Assembly (NCBI GenBank): GCA_963669295.1
Contig: OY769938.1
Span: 248,001 to 312,000, forward strand
Source: G963669295 sp963669295
GTDB lineage: Bacteria > Bacteroidota > Bacteroidia > Flavobacteriales_D > CALLUQ01
Length of the DNA: 64,000 bases
Reading direction: 5' to 3'
Part shown: piece by piece, positions 1 through 7,546 of the stretch
Position numbering within the stretch: position 1 is the first letter of the stretch
How the letters are laid out: every line of letters begins with the position of its first letter
The notes under the pieces: generated by a model
Told to the model about the DNA's origin: nothing
Databases searched by the model: none
The model's input: only the letters and a program-made list of their open reading frames with translations
Position numbers and translations under genes: made by a program

Positions 1-1
1 T

Positions 2-442
2 CGCGATAAACAGGTGCAAAAAACATATTGGGCGGTGGTAAAGCAACCTCCACCCAACAATTCAGGCACCCTAATTGGCTACTTAAAAAAAGACCAAAAA
101 AACAACCGTTCAAAAAGCTACGAAAAGGAAATTCAGGGTGCTAAACGTGCCGAATTGCATTACCGCTTACTGAGTAAAAGTGATCAGTATTGCTTACTGG
201 AAGTCAACCCTATTACAGGCCGGCATCATCAAATCAGAGTGCAACTGGCACACATGGGCTGCCCCATTAAGGGTGACCTTAAATACGGTTTCGATCGATC
301 AAATAAAAATGCTTCCATCCACTTGCATGCCCGCAAAATACAACTCACACACCCCGTTAAAAAGGAACCCCTGGAAATTGTCGCCCAGCCGCCAAATGAG
401 GTACTTTGGAATGCCTTTTTAAAGAACAAGCCAGCAAAATAG
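2..442 (+). CDS. RluA-family RNA pseudouridine synthase, C-terminal part (5' truncated)
   Basis: The frame is open from the window edge, so this is the C-terminal part of a gene that starts outside. It would isomerise uridine to pseudouridine in rRNA or tRNA in the cytoplasm. The visible diagnostic block is ITGRHHQIRVQLAHMG followed by PIKGDLKYG, matching the RluA/RluC/RluD motifs TGR(T/S)HQIR and PIxGDxxYG; the usual Thr/Ser before HQ is His here. The catalytic-Asp motif (HRLDxxTSG) would lie upstream of the window and cannot be checked. The substrate position cannot be assigned. An in-frame GTG at 14 lies inside the conserved strand K-T-Y-W-A and is not a start. Confidence 0.88.
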   Translation, partial: RDKQVQKTYWAVVKQPPPNNSGTLIGYLKKDQKNNRSKSYEKEIQGAKRAELHYRLLSKSDQYCLLEVNPITGRHHQIRVQLAHMGCPIKGDLKYGFDRSNKNASIHLHARKIQLTHPVKKEPLEIVAQPPNEVLWNAFLKNKPAK

Positions 443-477
443 ACTAACTTTAGGGGTAGTAACGTTATTTCATCATT

Positions 478-1080
478 GTGCATCGTTTAACTTTATCCAT
501 AATTGTATGCTTGCTGTCCTTGATTGCTTTTGGTCAGGGACACCATCCTATTTTAGAGAGTTTTAGTGCACGTACTACCAATGATGAGGTAGTATTGGAT
601 TGGGTAATTGCTGGCGGAAACACCTGTAATGGTATCAAAATTTTTCATGCACCAGATACTATTAGCTTCCATCAAATTGGGTTTATCGATGGCATTTGTG
701 GTAGCACCAACTCACCGGAACCATACACCTATACACATAACGCCCCACTAGAGAATACTTACAACTACTATCGCCTGGAGTTTGGAGGGCAGGGGATTTC
801 CTTACCGTTAGAGGTGAAATTCATTAAACTGGGAGCTGGCGGCTACCTTATTGCACCTAATCCCGTAAGCAATAGCGCCACTATTTTCTTTAACAATTAT
901 TCGGGAGAAGAATACACCTTTAGGTTATTAGACAGTTATGGTAGGGAAGTATTACAAATTACCAACATCAAAGACGAATCATTTCGCTTCAATCGATCAG
1001 GATTAAAAAGCGGATATTATGTGTTCTTGTTAGAACGTAAGGGCACTGTTGAAGCTTCAGGGAAAATTGTGGTAATGTAA
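478..1080 (+). CDS. Secreted protein with T9SS type A sorting domain
   Basis: A 200-residue exported protein. Residues 1-20 form a signal peptide (hydrophobic IIVCLLSLIAF, cleavage near GQG). The middle is a beta-rich module (VVLDWVIAGG...NGIKIFHAPDT) resembling fibronectin-type sandwiches. From about residue 118 it has a T9SS type A C-terminal domain: IAPNPVSNSATIFF, then GYYVFLLERKG and a terminal GKIVVM. Such domains target proteins to the type IX machine for surface attachment or release. The start is GTG at 478; no in-frame ATG precedes the signal peptide. Its stop abuts the stop of the minus-strand neighbour. The function of the N-terminal module is unknown. Confidence 0.8.
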   Translation: MHRLTLSIIVCLLSLIAFGQGHHPILESFSARTTNDEVVLDWVIAGGNTCNGIKIFHAPDTISFHQIGFIDGICGSTNSPEPYTYTHNAPLENTYNYYRLEFGGQGISLPLEVKFIKLGAGGYLIAPNPVSNSATIFFNNYSGEEYTFRLLDSYGREVLQITNIKDESFRFNRSGLKSGYYVFLLERKGTVEASGKIVVM

Positions 1081-1494
1081 TTACCAATCGGGCTTACGAC
1101 GCGATTCCTTTTTTTCACCTTTCAATTTTTTATCCTTCAACCGTTTCTCTTTTACCGATCTTGGCATTTTAGTAGGCTTTCGTTTTTTGGGTACTTTCAA
1201 CGCATCTTCTAACAATTCATAAAAACGAGCAATGGCTTGTTGCTTATTTTTTAATTGAGTACGCTCCGACTCCGACACTACCTGTAAAAATCCATCCTTG
1301 TTGATACGGTTAGATAACTTATAAGCGATGCGCACCTTTTGTTCATCGGTTAGGAAAGCAGAACGTGCCACCTCGAAATTTAATTCCACTTTGGTCGATA
1401 CTTTATTTACGTGCTGTCCACCCTTACCACCACTGCGGCTGGTTTTAAACACCCATTCACTTGAAAAGTCGATATCGTAAATGCTCCCTGACAT
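1081..1494 (-). CDS. arfB: Alternative ribosome-rescue factor ArfB (peptidyl-tRNA hydrolase)
   Basis: 137 residues, close to E. coli ArfB/YaeJ (140). It hydrolyses peptidyl-tRNA on ribosomes stalled without a stop codon. The catalytic loop SRSGGKGGQHVNKVSTKVEL contains the GGQ tripeptide at residues 25-27, as in class I release factors, but the protein lacks a codon-recognition domain. The C-terminal ~35 residues are strongly basic (KKRKPTK...KRLKDKKLKGEKKESRRK), matching the tail that ArfB threads into the empty mRNA channel. ATG start. It is convergent with the T9SS cargo gene with no spacer between the two stops. Monocistronic in this window. Confidence 0.93.
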   Translation of the reverse strand: MSGSIYDIDFSSEWVFKTSRSGGKGGQHVNKVSTKVELNFEVARSAFLTDEQKVRIAYKLSNRINKDGFLQVVSESERTQLKNKQQAIARFYELLEDALKVPKKRKPTKMPRSVKEKRLKDKKLKGEKKESRRKPDW

Positions 1495-1555
1495 TGTTCT
1501 TTGTGGAAATTATTTTATCCATGCATCGAATTAGTAAACGCTAAAACAAAACGCC

Positions 1556-3997
1556 ATGCAAAAGTCGGGAATTATTTTCATACTGCTCCTTCTCACCTTT
1601 CAAACAACCTTCTCACAAGGAGGTTCTATCGGAGGGCATACCATTGATATTGATACTAAAAACCATCTCCCAGGAGTAACGATGTACCTGATGGTGCAAG
1701 ACACTACTGTAGTTGACAGTACCACCTCAAATGAAAATGGGTATTACAAGTTTTCATCCATTACTCCTGGGCTTTATAACATTAAAGTGGGAAAAGAAAA
1801 CTACTACGAACGAACCATCTACTACATCGCTGTACAAAACAAACAACTGGCTGCTTTGCGCATTCCATTAAAGCGTGGAAAAGGAGAAGTTAAAACTGCT
1901 GTAAGTGATGCCAGCAATGCCAAATCTTCAAGCCAGGGAATTGGTAAAGGCAACAATGGTCGCAATCTAAAACCCCAAAACAATAGCAATCATGTAATCA
2001 TCAACAACAGCGATCCTTCTTCTCTTTCTACCATCATATCGCCTACTGAAGTGCAAATGGCTGAATTTGAAGTAGTACAATATCAAGTTCCATTGATTGA
2101 TGCCAGTAATGTGGCCATGCAAAAGTTGAATGTAGATGAAATACGCTCGATGCCTATGCGTTCTGCTACCTCTATTGCCCAAACTGTGGGTGGTGTATAT
2201 GCTATTGATGGAGGGGAAGAATTGTACATTCGTGGGGCTCGCCCTGATGCCAACATTTATTACATTGATGGTGTTAAAGTGCGTGGATCAACTAACCTCC
2301 CCAAAACAGCACTGCGCGACATTAGCGTATATACAGGTGGTATTCCAGCCAATTATGGTGATGTAACTGGTGGTGTGATTGCTGTTAATACGAAAGGCAT
2401 GCGTGATGGCATTAACTACCACAACTACGATCACCGCAAACCTCGCAAAAAGAAAAAACGAAATAAAAAGGAAAAAACAACTATAGTAGCACAACAAACA
2501 ACTACAAAACCTACGCCAAAAGCACAAAAACATCAGGAACCTGAACCCTACATTAACCCTTATCAATTCAATACCGAGGCCTATCAGGTAATCTATGAAA
2601 ATGAATTTCTTAACCCAGTTGACAACCCTCTTTCTACTTTCTCTATTGATGTTGATGTGGCCAGCTATAGTAATACACGTCGTTTTTTAAACCAGGGACA
2701 ACTACCTCCCCGCAGCGCTGTACGCATTGAAGAATTCATCAATTACTTTGATTACAACTACAATACCCCTAATGCTGAAGAGCCCTTCTCAGTTAATGTA
2801 GAAGCCTCAGCATGTCCATGGAATGAAGCCCATCAATTGGTACACATTGGCTTGAAGGGATACGACATTCCTTACAACGATATGCCCCCAAGCAATCTTG
2901 TATTTTTAATTGATGTATCAGGGTCAATGCAAAGCACCAATAAACTAGAACTGTTAAAAAGAGGGTTTAAATTGTTGGTCGACAAAATGCGTGATGAAGA
3001 CCGTGTGGCTATTGTAGTATATGCAGGGGCATCGGGTCTGGCACTTCCCTCTACTCCTGGAAGTGAGAAAAGTACCATTCTAAAAGCCATCAGCAATTTA
3101 CGAGCGGGAGGGTCAACAAATGGTGCTGAAGGAATTAAACTGGCCTATCAAATTGCACAAGAAAATTTTCAAGAAGAAGGAAACAACCGTGTTATCCTGG
3201 CCACCGATGGTGATTTTAACGTTGGAGTATCACACAATGGAGGACTGGAGCACCTTATTGCTCAAAAGCGTAGCTCAGGTGTTTTCTTAACCGTACTTGG
3301 TTTTGGCACTGGTAATTACAAAGACGATAAAATGGAATTATTGGCCGATAAAGGCAATGGCAATTACTACTACATCGATAACATTTCTGAAGCAAAAAAA
3401 GTGTTGGTCACTGAAATTACTGGCACCTTATATACCATTGCAAAAGATGTGAAACTGCAAATAGAGTTTAATCCAACGAAAGTAAAAGCATACCGATTAA
3501 TAGGGTATGAAAACAGGTTATTAGCTGCCAAAGATTTTAACGACGATACTAAGGATGCAGGAGAATTAGGATCGGGACATACTGTTACCGCCATGTACGA
3601 ATTAATTCCGGCCGATTCGGAAGAAGACGTTAGCAGTACCGAAGTAGACCCTTTAAAGTATCAAAATTCCTCCGTCAATGCCTCGGCAAATGCCTCTGGC
3701 GAATTGATGACACTTAAACTTCGCTATAAAAAACCGAAAGAAGATACCAGTAAGCTAATTACTATACCTGTAGAAGCCATTGATGCTGAAAATACCAGCG
3801 ATAATTTTCGCTTCTCAGCTGCTGTAGCATCATTTGGGATGTTACTACGTAGGTCACAATACAAAGGAGAAACGACCTATGCATCGGTGGTCAAAATGGC
3901 AAAAAAAGCAAAAGGAAAAGACGATAAAGGGTATCGTGCAGAATTTATTCGCATGGTAGAGTTAGCTGAGTTGCTTGATAATGGTAGTGATATGTAA
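1556..3997 (+). CDS. Exported TonB-plug / YfbK-type von Willebrand factor A fusion protein
   Basis: 813 residues in five parts. Signal peptide 1-20. A carboxypeptidase-regulatory-like (CarboxypepD_reg) beta-sandwich about 25-106, including the phrase NGYYKFSSITPGLYNIKVGK. A TonB-dependent-receptor plug-like segment about 190-280 (ELYIRGARPDANIYYIDGVK, then GGIPANYGDVTGGVI). A very basic linker 293-308 rich in Lys/Arg. Then a YfbK-like N-terminal region (350-400), a VWA domain with MIDAS motif D453-V-S-G-S457, and a YfbK-type C-terminal region to the end. There is no outer-membrane beta-barrel after the plug, so it cannot be a normal TonB receptor. It probably acts in the periplasm or at the outer membrane in metal-dependent protein binding. 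ATG at 1556; monocistronic. Confidence 0.85.
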   Translation: MQKSGIIFILLLLTFQTTFSQGGSIGGHTIDIDTKNHLPGVTMYLMVQDTTVVDSTTSNENGYYKFSSITPGLYNIKVGKENYYERTIYYIAVQNKQLAALRIPLKRGKGEVKTAVSDASNAKSSSQGIGKGNNGRNLKPQNNSNHVIINNSDPSSLSTIISPTEVQMAEFEVVQYQVPLIDASNVAMQKLNVDEIRSMPMRSATSIAQTVGGVYAIDGGEELYIRGARPDANIYYIDGVKVRGSTNLPKTALRDISVYTGGIPANYGDVTGGVIAVNTKGMRDGINYHNYDHRKPRKKKKRNKKEKTTIVAQQTTTKPTPKAQKHQEPEPYINPYQFNTEAYQVIYENEFLNPVDNPLSTFSIDVDVASYSNTRRFLNQGQLPPRSAVRIEEFINYFDYNYNTPNAEEPFSVNVEASACPWNEAHQLVHIGLKGYDIPYNDMPPSNLVFLIDVSGSMQSTNKLELLKRGFKLLVDKMRDEDRVAIVVYAGASGLALPSTPGSEKSTILKAISNLRAGGSTNGAEGIKLAYQIAQENFQEEGNNRVILATDGDFNVGVSHNGGLEHLIAQKRSSGVFLTVLGFGTGNYKDDKMELLADKGNGNYYYIDNISEAKKVLVTEITGTLYTIAKDVKLQIEFNPTKVKAYRLIGYENRLLAAKDFNDDTKDAGELGSGHTVTAMYELIPADSEEDVSSTEVDPLKYQNSSVNASANASGELMTLKLRYKKPKEDTSKLITIPVEAIDAENTSDNFRFSAAVASFGMLLRRSQYKGETTYASVVKMAKKAKGKDDKGYRAEFIRMVELAELLDNGSDM

Positions 3998-4027
3998 TTG
4001 TTCAGCACAGTTTCATTACCTTAGAGT

Positions 4028-4474
4028 ATGCCTATTGTAAAATGGATGCTAACTCTTGCTATGGTTTGTTCAATGATAAATACCATTGGACAATACAAAA
4101 AAACCTATGCAGTATCTCGCGACAGCTTTCCCTCAGGTCAACTGCAACGAATTACAGAAGTATGGACAGTACTGTATACCAAAATGGAAATTGATGAACA
4201 TCACAAAAGTAGAAAAACACAAATCGTAGAATACTTTGAAACCGGTGAACGCAAATCAATTACTAAAAAGCACTATAAAGTATCGACATGGGGAAGACCT
4301 TGCAATGAGGTGTTGTATGAGCATAAAGATTATTATAAGAATGGGCACTTAAAGAAATTAACGCTAAAAAAATGCGACAATCACAAAGAGGTGGTCAAAG
4401 AATATGATGAACATGGAAGATTGGCTCGAAAAAAGGTGACACGAACCAGGTGGCTGAAGCCAAAAGAAAAATAA
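4028..4474 (+). CDS. Exported protein with MORN-variant-like repeats
   Basis: 148 residues. Residues 1-22 form a signal peptide (MPIVKWMLTLAMVCSMINTIGQ). The remainder is very basic and contains short repeats of the type EYFETGERKS, DYYKNGHLKK and EYDEHGRLAR, which resemble the (Y/F)-(Y/E)-x-N/T/H-G-x-(L/K)-K pattern of MORN-variant (YwqK-like) repeats. These form beta-hairpin solenoids in exported Bacteroidota proteins. No catalytic residues are evident and I do not recognise a specific function. ATG start; the gene stands alone about 30 bp after the VWA fusion gene. Confidence 0.65.
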   Translation: MPIVKWMLTLAMVCSMINTIGQYKKTYAVSRDSFPSGQLQRITEVWTVLYTKMEIDEHHKSRKTQIVEYFETGERKSITKKHYKVSTWGRPCNEVLYEHKDYYKNGHLKKLTLKKCDNHKEVVKEYDEHGRLARKKVTRTRWLKPKEK

Positions 4475-4539
4475 GGGGTGAAACAGATACTATTGAACGT
4501 TTTTTCAACTTTAGGGTATAAATAATAAACCTAAAGGCC

Positions 4540-4764
4540 ATGAATACAAAATTCTTAATTACACACGGCAATTCTCCGGACGACTTGTTAATGTTACTTA
4601 TTCTCATTGGTTTCTTTTCCATTGTACTTGCCATCATACTAATTATGCGGTTCACAAAAAATAGATTAAAACGCATACAAGAACAACGAATGCTTGAGGC
4701 ACCACACACAGATGAAGATGAATTAAGTAGTATGGATTCGTTACTAGCTCAACACCCTGTTTAA
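4540..4764 (+). CDS. Small single-span membrane protein
   Basis: 74 residues. A single transmembrane helix spans about residues 15-38 (DLLMLLILIGFFSIVLAIIL), followed by a basic stretch (RFTKNRLKRIQEQR) and an acidic tail. The positive-inside pattern predicts a cytoplasmic C-terminus. No family is recognised. ATG start, preceded by a CTTTAG-containing A/T-rich stretch about 35 bp upstream that resembles the TAnnTTwG core promoters of the window. That it is a real gene rests on the clean TM plus basic-anchor architecture and fit between neighbours. Confidence 0.6.
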   Translation: MNTKFLITHGNSPDDLLMLLILIGFFSIVLAIILIMRFTKNRLKRIQEQRMLEAPHTDEDELSSMDSLLAQHPV

Positions 4765-4821
4765 TGCTTGTTTGACCTCTATTAACGTATATTAGTAAAA
4801 CACTACCTGATTAGATTTCTG

Positions 4822-4829
4822 TAAATTAG
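4822..4829 (+). promoter_or_regulatory. Putative -7 element TAAATTAG upstream of cupin gene
   Basis: Variant of the Bacteroidota -7 consensus TAnnTTTG, lying 52 bp before the cupin ATG. No TTG is evident at the expected -33 spacing, so support is limited to the motif and its intergenic position. Confidence 0.3.
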
Positions 4830-4881
4830 ATCAATACTTGTTTCAGGATAAACGAGTACCAACAACCAATCGTTAACAAAC

Positions 4882-5220
4882 ATGACATATATTGATTTTA
4901 ATTCTCGTAAAAAAGTACAGATTTGGGAAGGCATTGCCGGTCCAATTTATCATTCTGATCAAGCAACATTTGGGCATTTCACCATTGACAAAGGAAGTGA
5001 CCTTCCTGTGCACCATCACCATCACGAACAATGGACTCATGTAATTGAAGGGCAACTAGAGTTTAACATTAACGGAGAAATTAAGACACTAACTGCTGGC
5101 ATGACAGCATACATTCCTTCCAATACACCACATGGTGCTAAAGCCATCACCCAGTGTAAAGTCATCGACTGTTTTTTACCTGTTCGAGAAGATTTTGTAA
5201 CATTGGAGCGCGAGCAATAG
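4882..5220 (+). CDS. Small cupin-domain protein
   Basis: 112 residues, a single cupin-2 barrel. The first cupin motif is visible as DLPVHHHHHEQWTHVIEGQL (family: G-x5-H-x-H-x3,4-E-x6-G), with metal-ligand histidines and a Glu or its equivalent. The second is AYIPSNTPHGAKAI (G/P-x5-P-x-G-x2-H), with the last ligand His. Such stand-alone cupins bind a divalent metal and may be sugar- or sarcosine-type isomerases, dioxygenases or sensors; the substrate cannot be assigned. No signal peptide, so cytoplasmic. ATG start. It lies 21 bp upstream of the next gene on the same strand and may be co-transcribed with it. Confidence 0.85.
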   Translation: MTYIDFNSRKKVQIWEGIAGPIYHSDQATFGHFTIDKGSDLPVHHHHHEQWTHVIEGQLEFNINGEIKTLTAGMTAYIPSNTPHGAKAITQCKVIDCFLPVREDFVTLEREQ

Positions 5221-5241
5221 TGAGACATAAACTATTCTAGT

Positions 5242-5691
5242 ATGCTTAGTAACCGATTTATGCTATTCATTGGCATCATGGCCTTTGGGCTTAATGCCAC
5301 AGCACAAAACACTTTTGAACTTGACCAAAAAGACCCTAAAAGTGTAGTGGAAGCCATATTTTATGCAGCTAAAACCAAAGATTTCTCCATACTGAATTGC
5401 TTGTGCGACCCAAAAAATGAGAATGATGGTGATACCCAACGTATTTGTGAATTGGGTAAGCTTAGCACAACTACCGAAGAAACTCCTGAAACTACAGCAT
5501 TGATTAATTCTTTCATCACAGCCTTTAAAGATGGAAAAGTTACAGGCAAGACATTGATAGAAAATCGCAAGAAAAGTGGTACTAGCGCTGAGGTTCCCTT
5601 TTGGTTTAATCATCCCACAGGTGAATCACGCAGCAATGAAATCATGACATTAATTCAACGGTATGGCAACTGGTATCTCTTCAACTTTTAA
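5242..5691 (+). CDS. Small secreted protein of unknown function
   Basis: 149 residues with an N-terminal signal peptide (LSNRFMLFIGIMAFGLNATAQ, cleavage after AQ). The mature part begins KDPKSVVEAIFYAAKTKDFS, which resembles the start of SnoaL/DUF4878-like cone folds, where a helix is followed by sheet strands. It contains two cysteines (CLC) that could form a disulfide, and ends in strands (IMTLIQRYGNWYLFNF). No enzyme motif. ATG start. It is followed after 2 bp by the YjbQ gene and then the M23 peptidase gene, so these three form a likely operon. The DUF4878-like assignment is by eye and uncertain. Confidence 0.6.
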   Translation: MLSNRFMLFIGIMAFGLNATAQNTFELDQKDPKSVVEAIFYAAKTKDFSILNCLCDPKNENDGDTQRICELGKLSTTTEETPETTALINSFITAFKDGKVTGKTLIENRKKSGTSAEVPFWFNHPTGESRSNEIMTLIQRYGNWYLFNF

Positions 5692-5693
5692 AC

Positions 5694-6104
5694 ATGGTAA
5701 AACAATACGAAATAAAGCTCCCGGAATTTGAGCGCGGGTTTCACCTTATTACCAATTACATCTTAAACCAAATTGATGCACTACCAGAAAAAGGCATCTT
5801 TTTTGCCTTTATTCAACATACCTCTGCTGGGTTAACCATCAATGAAAACGCAGACCCTACTGTACGTACAGATTTTGAGGCTTCTTTTAATCATATGGTA
5901 AAAGAAAACGAACCTTTTTACCAACATATCTATGAAGGAAGTGATGACATGCCCGCACACATTAAGGCTACACTAACCGGCTCCTCCGTGACCATTCCGA
6001 TAACCAATCATCAGCTAAACCTCGGCATCTGGCAGGGCATTTATCTCTGCGAGTTTCGCAACCTTGGAGGTAGCAGGAAAGTGGTGATAACCATCTATTC
6101 TTAA
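5694..6104 (+). CDS. YjbQ / UPF0047 family protein (secondary thiamine-phosphate synthase type)
   Basis: 136 residues, full family length. Conserved family blocks are present: FIQHTSAGLTINENADP near residues 42-58, GSDDMPAHIKATLTGSS, and the C-terminal QGIYLCEFR...RKVVITIY. E. coli YjbQ has a weak thiamine-phosphate synthase activity, but the physiological role of the family is not settled, so the name should be read as family membership only. Cytoplasmic; forms trimers in known structures. ATG start, 2 bp after the upstream gene's stop and 3 bp before the next, indicating co-transcription. Confidence 0.9.
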   Translation: MVKQYEIKLPEFERGFHLITNYILNQIDALPEKGIFFAFIQHTSAGLTINENADPTVRTDFEASFNHMVKENEPFYQHIYEGSDDMPAHIKATLTGSSVTIPITNHQLNLGIWQGIYLCEFRNLGGSRKVVITIYS

Positions 6105-6107
6105 CCC

Positions 6108-6791
6108 ATGAATGCTGCACTAAAAAGGGCTCTTTTGCAATGTCGTCCTGCTTCAATAGTAGCTCCTGAACTTACCAAGTACAACACCATTGTGCTTGAT
6201 CTTTCCCAAAGTAACCAGGCATTACAAAACCATAACATCAATTCCACAGAGAAATTTGAACAATACATTCAACAGCAACTTAATACACGCAATGCAATAG
6301 CCGGAATTGGAGGATATGGTGAAGACAGAACACTATATCAACGAAGCCCCTTGTTTGGAAATGGCAAGGAAACACGTACCATTCACCTGGCCATTGATAT
6401 CTGGCTACCTGCAGGCTTTGCCGTGATGGCACCATTGAATAGTAAAGTACACAGCTTCAAAGACAATCATTCGTTTGGAAACTACGGACCTACTGTTATT
6501 CTCGAACATGAATTGGAAGGCATTCGTTTTTACTCACTGTATGGGCATTTGAGCAAAACATCTCTACATGGCTTAACGGAAGGCCAACACATTAAAAGAG
6601 GGACACAATTTGCTACCATTGGCACCCCCGAGGAGAATGTAGGATGGCCAACACATGTACACTTTCAGTTAATTACAGATATGCAGGGAAATTATGGTGA
6701 TTTTATAGGAGTATGTCATCACTCAGAAGCAAAACACTATCTGCAACTATGTCCAAATCCAAACTGGATATTGCAATACAACTGGTTATAG
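6108..6791 (+). CDS. M23-family metallopeptidase-like protein without signal peptide
   Basis: 227 residues. The LytM/M23 fold is shown by H93-L-A-I-D97 (family HxxxD), YGHLS with H147, and H183-V-H185 in PTHVHFQ (family HxH). The zinc ligands H93, D97 and H185 and the catalytic histidines are therefore all present. M23 enzymes usually cleave peptide cross-bridges in peptidoglycan outside the cytoplasm, but this N-terminus (MNAALKRALLQCRPASIV) is neither a Sec signal peptide nor a lipobox, and no membrane helix follows. It could be cytoplasmic, act on another substrate or exit by another route. It sits directly behind the YjbQ gene. ATG start chosen; no earlier in-frame start. Confidence 0.8.
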   Translation: MNAALKRALLQCRPASIVAPELTKYNTIVLDLSQSNQALQNHNINSTEKFEQYIQQQLNTRNAIAGIGGYGEDRTLYQRSPLFGNGKETRTIHLAIDIWLPAGFAVMAPLNSKVHSFKDNHSFGNYGPTVILEHELEGIRFYSLYGHLSKTSLHGLTEGQHIKRGTQFATIGTPEENVGWPTHVHFQLITDMQGNYGDFIGVCHHSEAKHYLQLCPNPNWILQYNWL

Positions 6792-6792
6792 A

Positions 6793-7470
6793 CTATAGCA
6801 ACGCCTGATAATCGCGTATTAAAATGCGCTTTCGATCGTAGAGGATGATGTTATCCTTCTCCAGATCGTTAAGTACGGTGGTAACAGTTTGTCGAGAGGT
6901 AGCAGTAAGGTTTGCAATATCTTGATGTGTTAAATTCAACTTCACCTCTTTTTCATGCCCTACTTCTCTTCCATATTCATCTACTAAATCGCGAATGAAT
7001 GCTTTGATACGATCTGGAGCAGTTTTAAACACCATTGATTCTAAGCGTGTTTCAATCTTTTTAAGGCGTATTCCAATAAGCTTTATCACTCTTAAATTGA
7101 ACGCTGAGTTCTTTTGCAACATCTCAGCCAACTCTTCAATACTAATGCTACAAATTATAGCATCCTCTGTAGCCATAGCTGTATGATCTCTTTTTGTTTG
7201 CCCTGCCAAAGCCAACTCTCCAAAAACCTCACCCGGCCCTAGAATCGATAAAATCATCTCCTTACCTTCCTCCGAAAAAGTAGATACTTTAACTTTTCCT
7301 TGTTTCAAGAAATAAATATTGCTGGAAGGATCCTCAGCGAAATAAATTACTTCATGCTTGTTGGCATTGCGCATTGCAGCTCGATCGCTCAAGCGCATTT
7401 TTTCCTTCATTGAAAGTGCATCCAACAGATTGAAATTCTCAAAATACCACAATTTAGTATTCGGCTCCAT
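6793..7470 (-). CDS. Crp/Fnr-family transcriptional regulator
   Basis: 225 residues. The cyclic-nucleotide-binding-like beta-barrel covers about 20-140 (VIYFAEDPSSNIYFLKQGKV, then GPGEVFGELALAG), and a C-terminal winged helix-turn-helix about 150-225 (LTHQDIANLTATSRQTVTTV, then DRKRILIRD). The GELAL segment resembles the phosphate-binding cassette of cNMP domains, but Arg is missing at the cAMP-contact site, so the ligand is unclear. No Fnr-type N-terminal cysteine cluster. It is divergent from the dikinase-like gene; their 76-bp intergenic region contains a 13-bp palindrome and probable promoters for both. Convergent with the M23 gene, stops 1 bp apart. Confidence 0.9.
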   Translation of the reverse strand: MEPNTKLWYFENFNLLDALSMKEKMRLSDRAAMRNANKHEVIYFAEDPSSNIYFLKQGKVKVSTFSEEGKEMILSILGPGEVFGELALAGQTKRDHTAMATEDAIICSISIEELAEMLQKNSAFNLRVIKLIGIRLKKIETRLESMVFKTAPDRIKAFIRDLVDEYGREVGHEKEVKLNLTHQDIANLTATSRQTVTTVLNDLEKDNIILYDRKRILIRDYQALL

Positions 7471-7482
7471 AGTAGAATAATA

Positions 7483-7495
7483 ACCTTACTAAGGT
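7483..7495. promoter_or_regulatory. 13-bp palindrome and overlapping minus-strand -7 element in the crp-like leader
   Basis: ACCTTA-C-TAAGGT is a perfect inverted repeat 13 bp upstream of the Crp/Fnr-family ATG. Read on the minus strand, TACCTTAG (7489-7496) fits the -7 pattern TAnnTTAG, so the palindrome would overlap the regulator gene's own promoter, as expected of an autoregulatory operator. Inference only. Confidence 0.4.
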
Positions 7496-7512
7496 AACTA
7501 TTATTAAGACGA

Positions 7513-7540
7513 TTGAAGGGAGAGATATTTTGTAAATTTG
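7513..7540 (+). promoter_or_regulatory. Bacteroidota-type core promoter of the dikinase-like gene
   Basis: TTG at 7513-7515, 17 bp, then TAAATTTG at 7533-7540: a full match to TTG-N17-23-TAnnTTTG. The ATG follows 6 bp later, so the transcript would be leaderless or nearly so. The TTG at 7538, which could be taken as an upstream start codon, is part of this element. Confidence 0.6.
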
Positions 7541-7546
7541 AACACA

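Noticed and set aside
4882..5220. Specific enzyme name for the cupin protein
   Set aside because: Single-domain cupins with the same metal motif include many activities; no residues decide between them.
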